From Aureimonas sp. AU22 (GTDB lineage Bacteria > Pseudomonadota > Alphaproteobacteria > Rhizobiales > Rhizobiaceae), in the NCBI RefSeq assembly GCF_001463745.1, contig NZ_BBWJ01000052.1, forward strand, positions 1-37,751: a stretch of DNA of 37,751 bases, read 5' to 3'. How positions within the stretch are numbered: position 1 is the first letter of the stretch; every line of letters begins with the position of its first letter. Positions 8,613 to 18,447 of this stretch are shown here, piece by piece. The notes beneath the pieces are model-generated. The model was not told the DNA's origin and did not search any database. It saw nothing but the letters and a program-made list of their open reading frames with translations. The position numbers and the translations under genes are program-made.

Positions 8613-11600
8613 TCAGGCCGCCGAGTTCCCCAGCGCTTCCTCGAGGAAGGCTTCGAGCTGGGCGATGTGCTTCGACATGGTGCCGACGGCGGGCGAGGCC
8701 GCCGCCTGGCGCCCGGCGTAGCGCGCCCGGCGCTTCTCCGTGCCGATCCGGTCGAGCACCCATTCGAGATAGGGCTCGATGAAGCTCCAGGCGCCCATGT
8801 TCTTGGGCTCCTCCTGGCACCAGACGATCTCGGCTTGCCTGAAGCGCGACAGCTCGTTGATCAGCGCCTTGGCCGGGAACGGATAGAGCTGCTCGACGCG
8901 CAGAAGGTAGATGTCGTCGACCCCCCGCTTCTCGCGCTCCTCCAGAAGGTCGTAGTACACCTTGCCCGTGCACAGGACGACGCGGCGGATGTCCTTGTCC
9001 TTGCGGAGCTTCACCGAGACCGAGTTCGGCTTCATCTCGGCGTCGTCCCACAGGAGACGATGGAACGAGGTGTCGCCCGCCATCTCGGAGAGGTCCGAGG
9101 TCGCGCGCTTGTGGCGCAGGAGCGACTTCGGCGTCATCAGGATCAGCGGCTTGCGGAAGTCGCGCTTCATCTGCCGGCGCAGGATGTGGAAGTAGTTCGC
9201 CGGCGTCGTGACGTTGGCGACCTGCATGTTGTCCTGTGCGCACTGCTGCAGGAAACGCTCGAGGCGCGCCGAGGAGTGCTCCGGACCCTGGCCCTCGTAG
9301 CCGTGCGGCAAGAGCATCACGAGGCCCGACATGCGCAGCCACTTGGCCTCTCCGCTGGAGATGAACTGGTCGATCACGACCTGCGCCCCGTTCACGAAGT
9401 CGCCGAACTGCGCTTCCCACAGCGTCAGCGCATTGGGCTCGGCGAGCGAGTAGCCGTATTCGAAGCCGAGCACGGCCTCCTCCGAGAGCATCGAATTGAT
9501 GACCTCGTAGTTCGCCTGACCCTTGGCGAGGTGCGAAAGCGGGATGTAGCGGCTTTCGTCGCGCTGGTCGTAGAGCACCGAGTGGCGTTGCGAGAACGTG
9601 CCGCGCTCCGAATCCTGGCCCGACAGGCGGATCGGAGTGCCCTCCGCAAGCAGCGAGGCGAAGGCCAGCGCCTCGCCGGTCGCCCAGTCGAGGTTCTCGC
9701 CGGTCTCGATCTGCTTGGCGCGGTTGTCGAGGAAGCGGCCGATGGTCTTGTGGACCTCGAAGCCCTCCGGCACCTCGGTGAGCTTCTGTCCCAGTTCCTT
9801 CAGCGTCTTGACCGGGACGCCGGTCGTGCCGCGGCGCTGCTCGTCCTCGCCGTCGGCCCGGCGCAAGCCCGACCACGCGCCGTCCAGCCAGTCGGCCTTG
9901 TTCGGGTTGTAGCTCTGGCCGGCCTCGTACTCACCGTCGAGCTGCGTGCGGAACTCGGCCTTGCGCGCCTCGACGTCGGCATCCGACAGGACGCCCGCCT
10001 CAACGAGCTTCTTGGCGTAGATCTCGAGCGTCGTCCTGTGCTCGCGGATCTTGCGGTACATGATCGGCTGCGTGAAGCCGGGCTCGTCGCCCTCGTTGTG
10101 GCCGAAGCGGCGGTAGCAGAACATGTCGACCACGACCGGCTTGTGGAACGTCTGCCGGTACTCGATCGCGATCTTCGCGGCATAGGTCACCGCTTCCGGA
10201 TCGTCGCCGTTGACGTGGAAGATCGGCGCCTCGACCATCTTCGCCACGTCCGACGGATAGGGCGAGGAGCGCGAGAAGCGCGGATTGGTGGTGAAGCCGA
10301 TCTGGTTGTTGATGATGAAGTGCAGCGTGCCGCCGACGCGGTGGCCCTTGAGGCCCGACAGGCCGAAGCACTCGGCCACGACGCCCTGGCCGGCAAAGGC
10401 CGCGTCGCCGTGGATCAGGAGCGGCAGCACCTGGTTGCGCACCTCCTGCGGCACCACTTCGGTGCGGGTGCGACCGCCGCCGAGCTGGTCCTGCTTGGCG
10501 CGCGCCTTGCCCATCACGACCGGGTTGACGATCTCGAGATGCGAGGGGTTGGCCGTCAGCGAGAGGTGAACGGAGTTGTTGTCGAACTCGCGGTCCGCCG
10601 AGGCGCCGAGGTGGTACTTGACGTCGCCCGAGCCCTCGACGTCCTCCGGCTTGTAGGAGCCGCCCTTGAACTCGTGGAAGATGGCGCGGCGCGGCTTGCC
10701 CATGACCTGGGCGAGCACGTTGAGACGGCCGCGATGGGCCATGCCGAGCACGATCTCCTTCATGCCCAGCTGGCCGCCGCGCTTGATGATCTGCTCGAGC
10801 GCCGGGATCAGCGCCTCGCCGCCGTCGAGACCGAAGCGCTTGGTGCCCTTGTACTTGACGTCGATGAACTTCTCGAAGCCTTCCGCCTCGATCAGCTTGT
10901 TGAGGATGGCGCGCTTGCCCTGGTCGGTGAACTCGACGCCCTTGTCGGGCCCTTCCATCCGCTCCTGGATCCACTGCTTCTCCAGCGGATTGGAGATGTG
11001 CATGAACTCGACGCCGACGGTGCCGCAATAGGTGCGCGTGAGGATCTCGACCATCTGGCGGACGGTCGCGAACTCCATGCCGAGCACGTTGTCGATGAAG
11101 ATCTTGCGGTCGAGATCGGCCTCGGTGAAGCCGTAGTTCTCCGGGCTCAGCTCGTGATAGTCGTCTTCCGGCGCGGCGAGGCCGAGCGGATCGAGCTTGG
11201 CGTGGAGGTGGCCGCGCACCCGATAGGCGCGGATCAGCATCAGGGCGCGCACCGAATCGCGCGTCGCCTGCAGGATCGCCGCTTCGGACGGGGCCTCGGC
11301 CTTCGGCGCGGCAGCGGCCTTGTCGCGAAGCTTCTTCTCGACGCGGATCTCCGCCTCGCCCCAGTTGCCGTCGAGGGCTGCGACGAGCTCGCCGTTCGGC
11401 GTCACCGGCCAGTTGGCGCGGCCCCAGGACGGGCCGTCGGCGTTCTTGACCACCGTGGCCTTGTCGTCGGCGACCTGGCCGAAGAACTCGCGCCATTCGG
11501 CAGCGACCGAGGACGGGTCGCGCTCGTAGGCGGCAGCCAACGTCTCGATGTAATCGGCGTTGCCGCCGTAGAGGAAGGAGGTCGCCGCGAAGGACTCGTT

Positions 11601-11618
11601 CGCCGGATTGCGTGCCAT
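8613..11618 (-). CDS. sucA: 2-oxoglutarate dehydrogenase E1
   Basis: The 1,001-residue thiamine-diphosphate-dependent E1 component, which decarboxylates 2-oxoglutarate and passes succinyl to sucB's lipoyl arm. The N-terminal E2-binding helix region ([12 protein letters not shown]) is followed by the TPP domain with [27 protein letters not shown] and [10 protein letters not shown], then the transketolase-like domain with RGTFSQRH and [20 protein letters not shown]. The length matches alphaproteobacterial SucA. The ATG at 11618 gives [10 protein letters not shown], the usual family start, although the frame extends further upstream. The 238 bases before it contain a strong hairpin, so it may have its own promoter in addition to read-through from sucD. 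Confidence 0.97.
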   Translation of the reverse strand: MARNPANESFAATSFLYGGNADYIETLAAAYERDPSSVAAEWREFFGQVADDKATVVKNADGPSWGRANWPVTPNGELVAALDGNWGEAEIRVEKKLRDKAAAAPKAEAPSEAAILQATRDSVRALMLIRAYRVRGHLHAKLDPLGLAAPEDDYHELSPENYGFTEADLDRKIFIDNVLGMEFATVRQMVEILTRTYCGTVGVEFMHISNPLEKQWIQERMEGPDKGVEFTDQGKRAILNKLIEAEGFEKFIDVKYKGTKRFGLDGGEALIPALEQIIKRGGQLGMKEIVLGMAHRGRLNVLAQVMGKPRRAIFHEFKGGSYKPEDVEGSGDVKYHLGASADREFDNNSVHLSLTANPSHLEIVNPVVMGKARAKQDQLGGGRTRTEVVPQEVRNQVLPLLIHGDAAFAGQGVVAECFGLSGLKGHRVGGTLHFIINNQIGFTTNPRFSRSSPYPSDVAKMVEAPIFHVNGDDPEAVTYAAKIAIEYRQTFHKPVVVDMFCYRRFGHNEGDEPGFTQPIMYRKIREHRTTLEIYAKKLVEAGVLSDADVEARKAEFRTQLDGEYEAGQSYNPNKADWLDGAWSGLRRADGEDEQRRGTTGVPVKTLKELGQKLTEVPEGFEVHKTIGRFLDNRAKQIETGENLDWATGEALAFASLLAEGTPIRLSGQDSERGTFSQRHSVLYDQRDESRYIPLSHLAKGQANYEVINSMLSEEAVLGFEYGYSLAEPNALTLWEAQFGDFVNGAQVVIDQFISSGEAKWLRMSGLVMLLPHGYEGQGPEHSSARLERFLQQCAQDNMQVANVTTPANYFHILRRQMKRDFRKPLILMTPKSLLRHKRATSDLSEMAGDTSFHRLLWDDAEMKPNSVSVKLRKDKDIRRVVLCTGKVYYDLLEEREKRGVDDIYLLRVEQLYPFPAKALINELSRFRQAEIVWCQEEPKNMGAWSFIEPYLEWVLDRIGTEKRRARYAGRQAAASPAVGTMSKHIAQLEAFLEEALGNSAA

Positions 11619-11806
11619 GATGGTGACAAAGCGGCCCCCGCCGGTTCGCGGACGCCGTCTCCCTGGAAGATGATCGGAGGCGGAGGGCCTTGGGACTCTC
11701 CGCCGCTCACTCGAACGCGTTCGGCTGAACAGACGCCCCGCTGGGGGACGGCCGCGCGGGGCCCGAACGCCGCGCGGCTGGTATGCGGTATCAATCCGGT
11801 CAGATA

Positions 11807-11842
11807 GGGGCGCGATCGTTAAAAATCGAATGATCGCGCCCC
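11807..11842. terminator. Hairpin between sucD and sucA
   Basis: A perfect 11-bp stem, GGGGCGCGATC (11807-11817) with GATCGCGCCCC (11832-11842), encloses a 14-base A/T-rich loop. It starts 15 bases past the sucD stop. The loop, rather than a trailing run, carries the T-rich stretch on the minus strand, so it may be a partial terminator, an attenuator or a processing site between sucD and sucA. Confidence 0.6.
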
Positions 11843-11856
11843 GGGGCGGGGCGTTT

Positions 11857-12759
11857 TCAGCCCTTGAGGACTTCCACCAGCGTCTTGCCGAGCCGCGCCG
11901 GCGAGGGCGACACGCGAATACCCGCCGCCTCCATTGCGGCGATCTTGGACTCCGCGTCGCCCTTGCCGCCCGACACCACGGCGCCGGCATGGCCCATGGT
12001 GCGGCCCTTGGGCGCCGTGCGGCCCGCAATGAAGCCCGCCATCGGCTTCTTCCGGCCGCGCTTGGCCTCGTCGATCAGGAACTGGGCGGCGTCCTCTTCG
12101 GCCGAGCCGCCGATCTCGCCGATCATGATGATCGACTTCGTCTCGTCGTCGGCGAGGAACATCTCGAGCACGTCGATGAACTCGGTGCCCTTGACCGGAT
12201 CGCCGCCGATGCCGACGGCCGTCGTCTGGCCGAGACCCTCGTTCGTGGTCTGGAACACCGCCTCGTAGGTCAGGGTGCCCGAGCGCGACACGATGCCGAC
12301 ATTGCCCTTCTTGAAGATCGAGCCCGGCATGATGCCGATCTTGCACTCGTCCGGGGTCATGATGCCGGGGCAGTTGGGGCCGAGCAGACGCGACTTGGAG
12401 CCTTCCAGGCGGCGCTTGACGCGCACCATGTCGAGCACCGGGATGCCTTCCGTGATGCAGGTGATGAAGGGCACCTCGGCCTCGATCGCCTCCATGATGG
12501 CGTCGGCGGCGCCGGCGGGCGGCACGTAGATCACGGACGCGTTGGCGCCCGTGGCGTCCTTGGCCTCGGCGACCGTGGCGTAGATCGGCAGGCTCTCGCC
12601 CTTCGATCCGGTCCAGGTCTCACCGCCCTTCTTCGGGTGGATGCCGGCGACCATCTGCGTGCCGTGATAGGCGAGCGCCTGTTCCGTGTGGAACGTGCCG
12701 GTCTTGCCGGTCAGGCCCTGCACGATGATCTTGGTGTTTTTATCGACGAGAATGGACAT
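11857..12759 (-). CDS. sucD: Succinyl-CoA synthetase alpha subunit
   Basis: The 300-residue alpha subunit of ADP/GDP-forming succinyl-CoA synthetase, which with SucC makes succinate and a nucleoside triphosphate from succinyl-CoA. The CoA-binding Rossmann domain has [12 protein letters not shown] (13-24), the ligase region has GPNCPGI, and the phosphohistidine is His257 in [13 protein letters not shown]. The ATG at 12759 ([10 protein letters not shown]) is the family start; a slightly longer frame exists upstream. It is separated from sucC by an unrelated small membrane gene, which is unusual because sucC and sucD are normally adjacent. Confidence 0.96.
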   Translation of the reverse strand: MSILVDKNTKIIVQGLTGKTGTFHTEQALAYHGTQMVAGIHPKKGGETWTGSKGESLPIYATVAEAKDATGANASVIYVPPAGAADAIMEAIEAEVPFITCITEGIPVLDMVRVKRRLEGSKSRLLGPNCPGIMTPDECKIGIMPGSIFKKGNVGIVSRSGTLTYEAVFQTTNEGLGQTTAVGIGGDPVKGTEFIDVLEMFLADDETKSIIMIGEIGGSAEEDAAQFLIDEAKRGRKKPMAGFIAGRTAPKGRTMGHAGAVVSGGKGDAESKIAAMEAAGIRVSPSPARLGKTLVEVLKG

Positions 12760-12814
12760 GTGGTGCGCAGGGCTCCCAGCGGATTTCGGCACACTCGGGC
12801 GAGGTGATGCCGAA

Positions 12815-12847
12815 TTTCAAGTTGAAACCGAAGGCCAGACCCTTCGG
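12815..12847 (-). terminator. Terminator-like hairpin and palindrome before sucD
   Basis: On the minus strand a 7-bp stem (12841-12847 with 12828-12834, CCGAAGG/CCTTCGG) is followed by TTTCAACTTGAAA (12827-12815), itself a perfect 13-base palindrome with a central odd base. Stem plus T-rich tail looks like a Rho-independent terminator 13 bases after the stop of the small membrane gene. The second palindrome could instead be an operator for sucD. Confidence 0.55.
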
Positions 12848-12860
12848 CTCGATGACAAAT

Positions 12861-13199
12861 TCAGTTCCAGCTCCGACGAAGCTGGCGAGGTCGACCGGGT
12901 CGGCGCTCCATCATCGACCCTACGAAGAACGCGAGGCTGAAGAGCGCGGTCGCCCAGATGAAAACCCACGCCATAAAGATCGCGAGCCCAGATGGACCAT
13001 CCACATCCAAACTTTGTATCCAAGCCTGGAAGCAGATCGGCCCTAGAATGTTGCCGGCGACAAAGGTGCCGCCGATCAGGGTTCTACCGTGGGGAACGAA
13101 GCGACCGAGTGCCATGAGGGCGCGACAGGTCAGGACGAGGATCACGGCTGCCAGTGCGGCGGCGAGAATGGATGGAACCGATAGGATAAGGAGTTCCAT
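12861..13199 (-). CDS. Small membrane protein between sucC and sucD, unknown
   Basis: A 112-residue protein with three likely membrane helices: [21 protein letters not shown] (about 3-23), [18 protein letters not shown] (about 41-58) and a third at about 73-97 ([20 protein letters not shown]). The C-terminus is short and basic ([13 protein letters not shown]). It begins 17 bases after the sucC stop, with GAAGG ten bases before the ATG, so it could be translated from the sucC transcript. By my count the stretch 12841-13200 is about 59% G+C, lower than the flanking sucC and sucD. A terminator-like hairpin follows it. I do not recognise the family. Position and composition suggest a later insertion into the sucC-sucD junction. 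Confidence 0.7.
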   Translation of the reverse strand: MELLILSVPSILAAALAAVILVLTCRALMALGRFVPHGRTLIGGTFVAGNILGPICFQAWIQSLDVDGPSGLAIFMAWVFIWATALFSLAFFVGSMMERRPGRPRQLRRSWN

Positions 13200-13216
13200 T
13201 CCGCCGGCGCCTTCGG

Positions 13217-14407
<1,191 letters not shown>

Positions 14408-14799
14408 GAAAGCTTCCCGTCTCGGATGGGTGCGAGGAACGAAGGAGAAAGGGCCGGGGTGCCGGGACGACGACCGCTCCATGGGCCCGGCGCATCGAGC
14501 CCGCGCGTGGGCTGGACAAGCGGTCGGGATGTCGTCATCGGGCGCCCTTCGATGCTGGGCGGCGAGCGATCGGCCGCCGCCGGGCAAGGGCCGAGCCGGC
14601 CCACCGCGTTCCGGCGAATGGGCGCAACAGGGCTCCTGCGTCGGGCAGGGGGATACTCCGCTTTCGGGCGTTCATGCAATGGCCGCGGCGCAGCACAAGG
14701 GAATTCAACCGGTTAGGCTATGCGGGAGTTACGTAAGCGTAATTCGTTTCCCGGTATGATTCCAACGAGGTGCCCGACGTCCGCCCTGTCGGAAAATTT
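14408..14799. other. Intergenic region upstream of sucC
   Basis: This 392-base gap between the sucC start and the zapE stop is the only gene-free stretch over 300 bases. It should hold the promoter of the suc block. Part of it, about 14700-14765, is clearly richer in A+T than the surroundings and contains the TTACG repeat element. I see no gene: the reading frames present are Arg/Pro-rich antisense-type frames. I cannot place -35 and -10 boxes with confidence. Confidence 0.6.
14729..14742. promoter_or_regulatory. TTACG repeat, possible operator for suc genes
   Basis: TTACGTAAGCGTAA contains the perfect palindrome TTACGTAA (14729-14736) and, read on the minus strand, two TTACG copies six bases apart. 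It lies about 320 bases upstream of sucC in the A+T-richer part of the gap. A regulator-binding role is inference from symmetry and position only. Confidence 0.35.
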
Positions 14800-16002
14800 T
14801 CACGAGATTTCGGCGGCGGCGGTCCCGTTCGCCTCGGCGCGAAGCTGCCCGGCGTCGTGAAGATAGGCGTCCGACCGCATCTCGATGAGGCGCGAGACGG
14901 TGCGATCGAACTCGAACGCCTCGGTGCCGCCGGCGGCCCGGTAGAGTTTGTCCGCCGGTGCCTCGGCCGAGACCACGATCCGCCGGTGCGCGTCGTAGAG
15001 CGTGTCGACGAGGAGGATGAAGCGCTTGGCCTCGTTGCGCTCGCTCATCCCCATGACCGGCACGCCGTCCACCATCAGCGTGTGGTAGTGCGCGGCGAGC
15101 GCCAGGAAGTCCGCCGCCCCGAGCGGCCGGGAGCAGAGGTCGGCGAAGGGGAAGCGCGCCGCGCCCCCGCCCGCCCGCGGCACCGCGATCGTTCGGCCGC
15201 GGAAGGGAAGCGTCTCGGCCTGCTCCTCGGCACCCCCGAGGATCGATCGCCACAAGGCGTCCATCCGCCGATCCGCCTCGTGTCCCAGAGGCGTGACGTA
15301 GAGGTCCCCCGCGCCGATCGTCTCCATCCGGTAGTCGGTCGGCGCGTCGAGAAAGAGGATGTCGGTATGGCTTTTCAGCGTCTCGACGAAGGGCAGGAAG
15401 AGCGGGCGGTTCAGCCCGTTGCGGTAGAGGTCGTCCGGCGCGACGTTGGAGGTCGCGACGAGCGTCAGCCCACGCGCGAAGAGCGCGTCGAAGAGGCGCG
15501 ACAGGATCATCGCGTCGGCGATGTCGGTCACGGTGAACTCGTCGAAGCACAGCAGCCGCGTCTCGGACGCCACGGCCTCCGCCACCGGCGGGATCGGGTC
15601 GTCCCCCTTCGCCTCGCCGGCCTTCACGGCCGCGCGGTGCGCGTTGATGCGCCCGTGCATCTCGGCCATGAACTCGTGGAAGTGGAGCCGTCGCTTGGCC
15701 TCGATCGGCGCCTTGGCGAAGAACAGGTCCATCAGCATGGACTTGCCGCGACCGACCGAGCCATGGATGTAGAGCCCGCGCGGCGCGGGCGGCCGTTCGC
15801 GCTTGCCGAAAATCCAGCCGAGAGCGCTGGATTTCGTGGGAAGCGCCGCGGCCTTCAACTCGCGCCCCAGGCGGTCCAGCCGGTCGGCGACGCCGGCCTG
15901 CACTGCGTCCTCGCGAAGCGTCCCCGCCCCGACGCGCCGCGCGAGTTCGGCGCGCACCGGTCCGCGCTCGCCTCCCACAGAGCCGTAGCCTTGATGCGAC
16001 AT
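14800..16002 (-). CDS. zapE: Cell division ATPase ZapE (AFG1-like)
   Basis: A 400-residue AFG1/ZapE-type ATPase. Family members act at the membrane in late division (ZapE, Z-ring) and are related to mitochondrial AFG1/LACE1, implicated in membrane-protein quality control. The Walker A motif is HGSVGRGKSML near 80-90, Walker B is LLCFDEF near 147-153, and the sensor-like ATSNVAPDDLYRNGLNR follows. The C-terminal MGMSERNEAKRFILLVDTLYD is strongly family-specific. The ATG at 16002 (MSHQGYGS) follows GAAGG. It stands where Rhizobiales have zapE, upstream of the suc cluster. Confidence 0.95.
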   Translation of the reverse strand: MSHQGYGSVGGERGPVRAELARRVGAGTLREDAVQAGVADRLDRLGRELKAAALPTKSSALGWIFGKRERPPAPRGLYIHGSVGRGKSMLMDLFFAKAPIEAKRRLHFHEFMAEMHGRINAHRAAVKAGEAKGDDPIPPVAEAVASETRLLCFDEFTVTDIADAMILSRLFDALFARGLTLVATSNVAPDDLYRNGLNRPLFLPFVETLKSHTDILFLDAPTDYRMETIGAGDLYVTPLGHEADRRMDALWRSILGGAEEQAETLPFRGRTIAVPRAGGGAARFPFADLCSRPLGAADFLALAAHYHTLMVDGVPVMGMSERNEAKRFILLVDTLYDAHRRIVVSAEAPADKLYRAAGGTEAFEFDRTVSRLIEMRSDAYLHDAGQLRAEANGTAAAEIS

Positions 16003-16086
16003 AGGAGGAGACCTTCTGGAAGACGGGTGCGGCGGCCTCGTTTCGAGGCCGGAACGATGGCGTTGCGTGCCATCGACCGAGCAAGG

Positions 16087-16118
16087 GGCGACGCCGCGCA
16101 CGTTCGCGCGGCGTCGCC
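16087..16118 (-). terminator. Strong hairpin after the Omp19-like gene
   Basis: A perfect 13-bp G+C-rich stem (16087-16099 with 16106-16118) with a 6-base loop stands ten bases past the stop of the Omp19-like gene. There is no real T-run after it on the minus strand, but its size and position favour a terminator between this gene and zapE. Confidence 0.7.
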
Positions 16119-16127
16119 TGCCGAAGA

Positions 16128-16676
16128 TCAGCGGTAGAGGCTGACGGACTGGCCGCCGCTCGTCGTGCCCTCGTAGCGCGTGCCGCCCGTGTTGTTGAGC
16201 GTGGCCACGGTGGAGCCGCTGGAGTCCTTCAGCACAACTTGCGAGCCCGAAACGTCCCAGGCCGACACGTCGGCCACCTGCCCGGGGCAGCCGCGCGAGG
16301 CGGCGCGATAGCCGCCGGTCCACTGGGTCAGCGCCATGAAGATCTGGCAGTTGCCGCCGCCCGACGACACGCGCCACGCGCCGACGAGCCCCTCGCGCGT
16401 CACCGGCGCGGTGGAGGCGGTCTGCGTCGGGGCCGGCGTCTGGGCACCGGCCGCCGCGGCGTCCGCCGGGGGCGCTGCCGGCGTCACCGGAGCGGCGGGC
16501 GGCGGGGGCGGCGGGGGAAGCTGGTTCGAATAGACCTGACCCGTCGGGGCCGGGCGGAGCGGCGCCGGGCCCGACCGGACATTGCCGCCGCCGCCGAAGG
16601 TCGGCGCCGCCGACTGGCAGCCCGCCAGGGCCAGCACCGCCAGAAGGCCGAGGCCCGTTTTCGTCATCTGGGTCAT
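16128..16676 (-). CDS. Omp19-like lipoprotein, protease inhibitor Inh family
   Basis: A 182-residue outer-membrane lipoprotein resembling Brucella Omp19, whose beta-barrel domain belongs to the AprI/Inh metalloprotease-inhibitor family. The signal peptide ends in the lipobox LAGC (Cys20). A low-complexity Pro/Ala-rich linker with a run of seven prolines spans about 30-92. The C-terminal domain (about 94-182) has the family disulfide pair (GGGNCQIF and RGCPGQVADVSAW) and ends in the TTSGGQSVSLYR strand, close to Omp19's ending. A second in-frame ATG at 16667 is possible; 16676 follows a purine-rich site. Role by homology: envelope protection from proteases. Confidence 0.88.
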   Translation of the reverse strand: MTQMTKTGLGLLAVLALAGCQSAAPTFGGGGNVRSGPAPLRPAPTGQVYSNQLPPPPPPPAAPVTPAAPPADAAAAGAQTPAPTQTASTAPVTREGLVGAWRVSSGGGNCQIFMALTQWTGGYRAASRGCPGQVADVSAWDVSGSQVVLKDSSGSTVATLNNTGGTRYEGTTSGGQSVSLYR

Positions 16677-16906
16677 CCCCGTTCCCCGTCTCTGGTTGTC
16701 GCGCGCCACAAGGCGCATCGTCCGCATCACCCGTGTAGAAAGGGTGTTTACCATGTTTCGCAATGGAAACGCCCGCAAAAGGCGACGGCGTCGCAAGCTC
16801 TGTGTCCACCGTGCCACGCCTGTCGCGGCCCGCGAGCGAGCCCGTGGCGGGCGTCGCACCGCGGCCCCCGTCCCGCGCGGATCCCGGCGCATCCGCGCCG
16901 CTCGTG

Positions 16907-16924
16907 CCGCGACGGGCGTCGCGG
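16907..16924 (-). terminator. Hairpin after the carbonic anhydrase gene
   Basis: CCGCGAC (16907-16913) pairs with GTCGCGG (16918-16924) around a GGGC loop, 27 bases beyond the carbonic anhydrase stop on the minus strand. It has no T-run. It is a possible terminator in the 274-base gap before the Omp19-like gene; I found no other clear element in that gap. Confidence 0.4.
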
Positions 16925-16950
16925 GGCGGGACGACCGGCGGGGCCCGGCC

Positions 16951-17613
16951 TCAGATCACGGCGTCTTCCACGTCTACGAGCGGGCGGTGGAAGTCGCCGG
17001 TCTCGGGGTCCATTGCCCAGAGCTCGGCGGTGGAGATGTCGAACCAGGCGCCGAACAGGCCGAGCTCGCCCGCCGCCTCGCGCGCGGCAATGTAGGGAAA
17101 GGTCCTGAGGTTGGCGATCGAGGTGCGGATCGAGATCCGCTCCAGCGCCGTCTGCCGCTCGCCCGGCGTCATCAGCTCGTTGGCCGCCACGGTATCGGCC
17201 ACCGGCTGGAGAATGCTCATCCACTTGCCGATGAAGTCGCCGGGCGAGAGCGGCTCGGCGTCGGTCGTCAGCGCCGCCTTGATGCCGCCGCACCGGCCGT
17301 GGCCCATCACCACGATGTTCCTGACCTTCAGGGCCTGCACCGCGAACTCCAAGGCGGCCGAGGTGCCGTGGAACTCGCCGTCCGGATTATAGGGCGGCAC
17401 GAGGTTGGCGACGTTGCGCGCCACGAAGAGCTCGCCCGCCCCGGCGCCGAAGATCGTCTCGGGCGCGGCGCGCGAGTCGCAGCAGGCGATCACCATGGTC
17501 TCGGGCGTCTGCCCGTCGCGCGCGAGCGCCCGATAGGTCTGCGTTTCCTGGAGGTAGCGGCCCTGGACGAAGCTGCGGTAACCGGACACGAGGGTTTCGG
17601 GGAGAAGGGTCAT
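16951..17613 (-). CDS. Beta-class carbonic anhydrase
   Basis: A 220-residue zinc enzyme that interconverts CO2 and bicarbonate. The zinc ligands and the catalytic dyad are clear: Cys44 with Asp46 and Arg48 in ACCDSR, then His105 and Cys108 in GHGRCGG. The intervening ARNVANLVPPY and GTSAALEFAV blocks are typical of plant-type beta enzymes. The frame is open upstream, but the ATG at 17613 (MTLLPETL) follows GGAG and gives the normal length. It is transcribed leftward with DUF429 and pdxY, 50 bases after DUF429. It may supply bicarbonate to carboxylases; no partner is adjacent. Confidence 0.94.
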   Translation of the reverse strand: MTLLPETLVSGYRSFVQGRYLQETQTYRALARDGQTPETMVIACCDSRAAPETIFGAGAGELFVARNVANLVPPYNPDGEFHGTSAALEFAVQALKVRNIVVMGHGRCGGIKAALTTDAEPLSPGDFIGKWMSILQPVADTVAANELMTPGERQTALERISIRTSIANLRTFPYIAAREAAGELGLFGAWFDISTAELWAMDPETGDFHRPLVDVEDAVI

Positions 17614-17663
17614 CGTCGCTCCGTAGCGGGTTTCGAACGCTTCTAGACCAGTTTGCGCCGCGC

Positions 17664-18437
17664 TCACAGAGCCGCGGAGGGCAGCCAGATCGCCACCGGG
17701 ATACCGTGCGCGTCCCGCTGCAGGGGTTGCGGATGGGGGCATGCGCGGCCCGCCGCGATCGCCCGTGCCACGAGCAGCATCGCGCAGGCGTCGATCCGGT
17801 CGTCCTCGCCGGCCCCCGCCGGCCGCGGCGCGGCGAGAAGCCCTAGGGCCAACGCATGGCTACGCAGCACCGCGCGGCGCTCCTCCAGCCCCGGCGCGTG
17901 GGGCCGGCCCATGCGCTTCTTCGCATGGGTCATGGCCGATCCGCGGTTCAACACGGCGAAGGCGGCTTCCGGATGGCTCTCGAACACCCGGTCGCAGAGA
18001 CCGGGCTCGGCTCGCAGGAGCCGGTCGATCTCCAGGATCTTGGGAAACAGCATGAAGCCCTGGCGCGAGACGCCGCGCGGCGGTTTGGATGCGGCGCGCG
18101 CCAGGCTCGAAGCGCGCCGATGCGCGGCGGCGCGCCCGGCCTCGTCCGGGTGGGGGCCGTCCCAGGCTTCCACCGCCGCCCGCGCCGGGATCGGGAAGAG
18201 GCTCGACCGCCGCCGGCCGAGAAGCGGTGCGACCGCCCTCTCGGCGCTTCGCCCGCCGCCCCCGATCCTCTCCGGCAGGCCGATCGGCATGTCCACGACG
18301 ACCAGCGCGTCGCGCGGCAGGGCGGCCAGCAACGCGGAAAAGTCGGAGGACACCGCAAGCCCGGCGTCGCTCGGTCCCCGCTCGATCGCCGCGATCCAGC
18401 CGCGCCGGCAGCCGTCGACGCCGGCCAGCGTCCTCAA
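17664..18437 (-). CDS. DUF429 domain protein
   Basis: A 257-residue DUF429 protein, a family predicted to have an RNase H-like fold but without an established function. The N-terminal GVDGCRRGWIAA and the VVVDMPIGLPE block carry the conserved acidic residues. The middle has RRSSLFPIPAR and the SRQGFMLFPKILEID motif, followed by ESHPEAAF and the C-terminal DDRIDACAMLLVARA. The start is TTG, preceded by GAGG that overlaps the end of the pdxY-like gene only ten bases away, which suggests translational coupling. Membership of the family is secure; a function in nucleic-acid processing is only a fold-based prediction. Confidence 0.85.
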   Translation of the reverse strand: MRTLAGVDGCRRGWIAAIERGPSDAGLAVSSDFSALLAALPRDALVVVDMPIGLPERIGGGGRSAERAVAPLLGRRRSSLFPIPARAAVEAWDGPHPDEAGRAAAHRRASSLARAASKPPRGVSRQGFMLFPKILEIDRLLRAEPGLCDRVFESHPEAAFAVLNRGSAMTHAKKRMGRPHAPGLEERRAVLRSHALALGLLAAPRPAGAGEDDRIDACAMLLVARAIAAGRACPHPQPLQRDAHGIPVAIWLPSAAL

Positions 18438-18447
18438 CGCGGCGGCC

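Noticed and set aside
8667-11807. A 1,046-codon frame antisense to sucA
   Set aside because: Same artefact of base composition; the sense strand is an unmistakable SucA.
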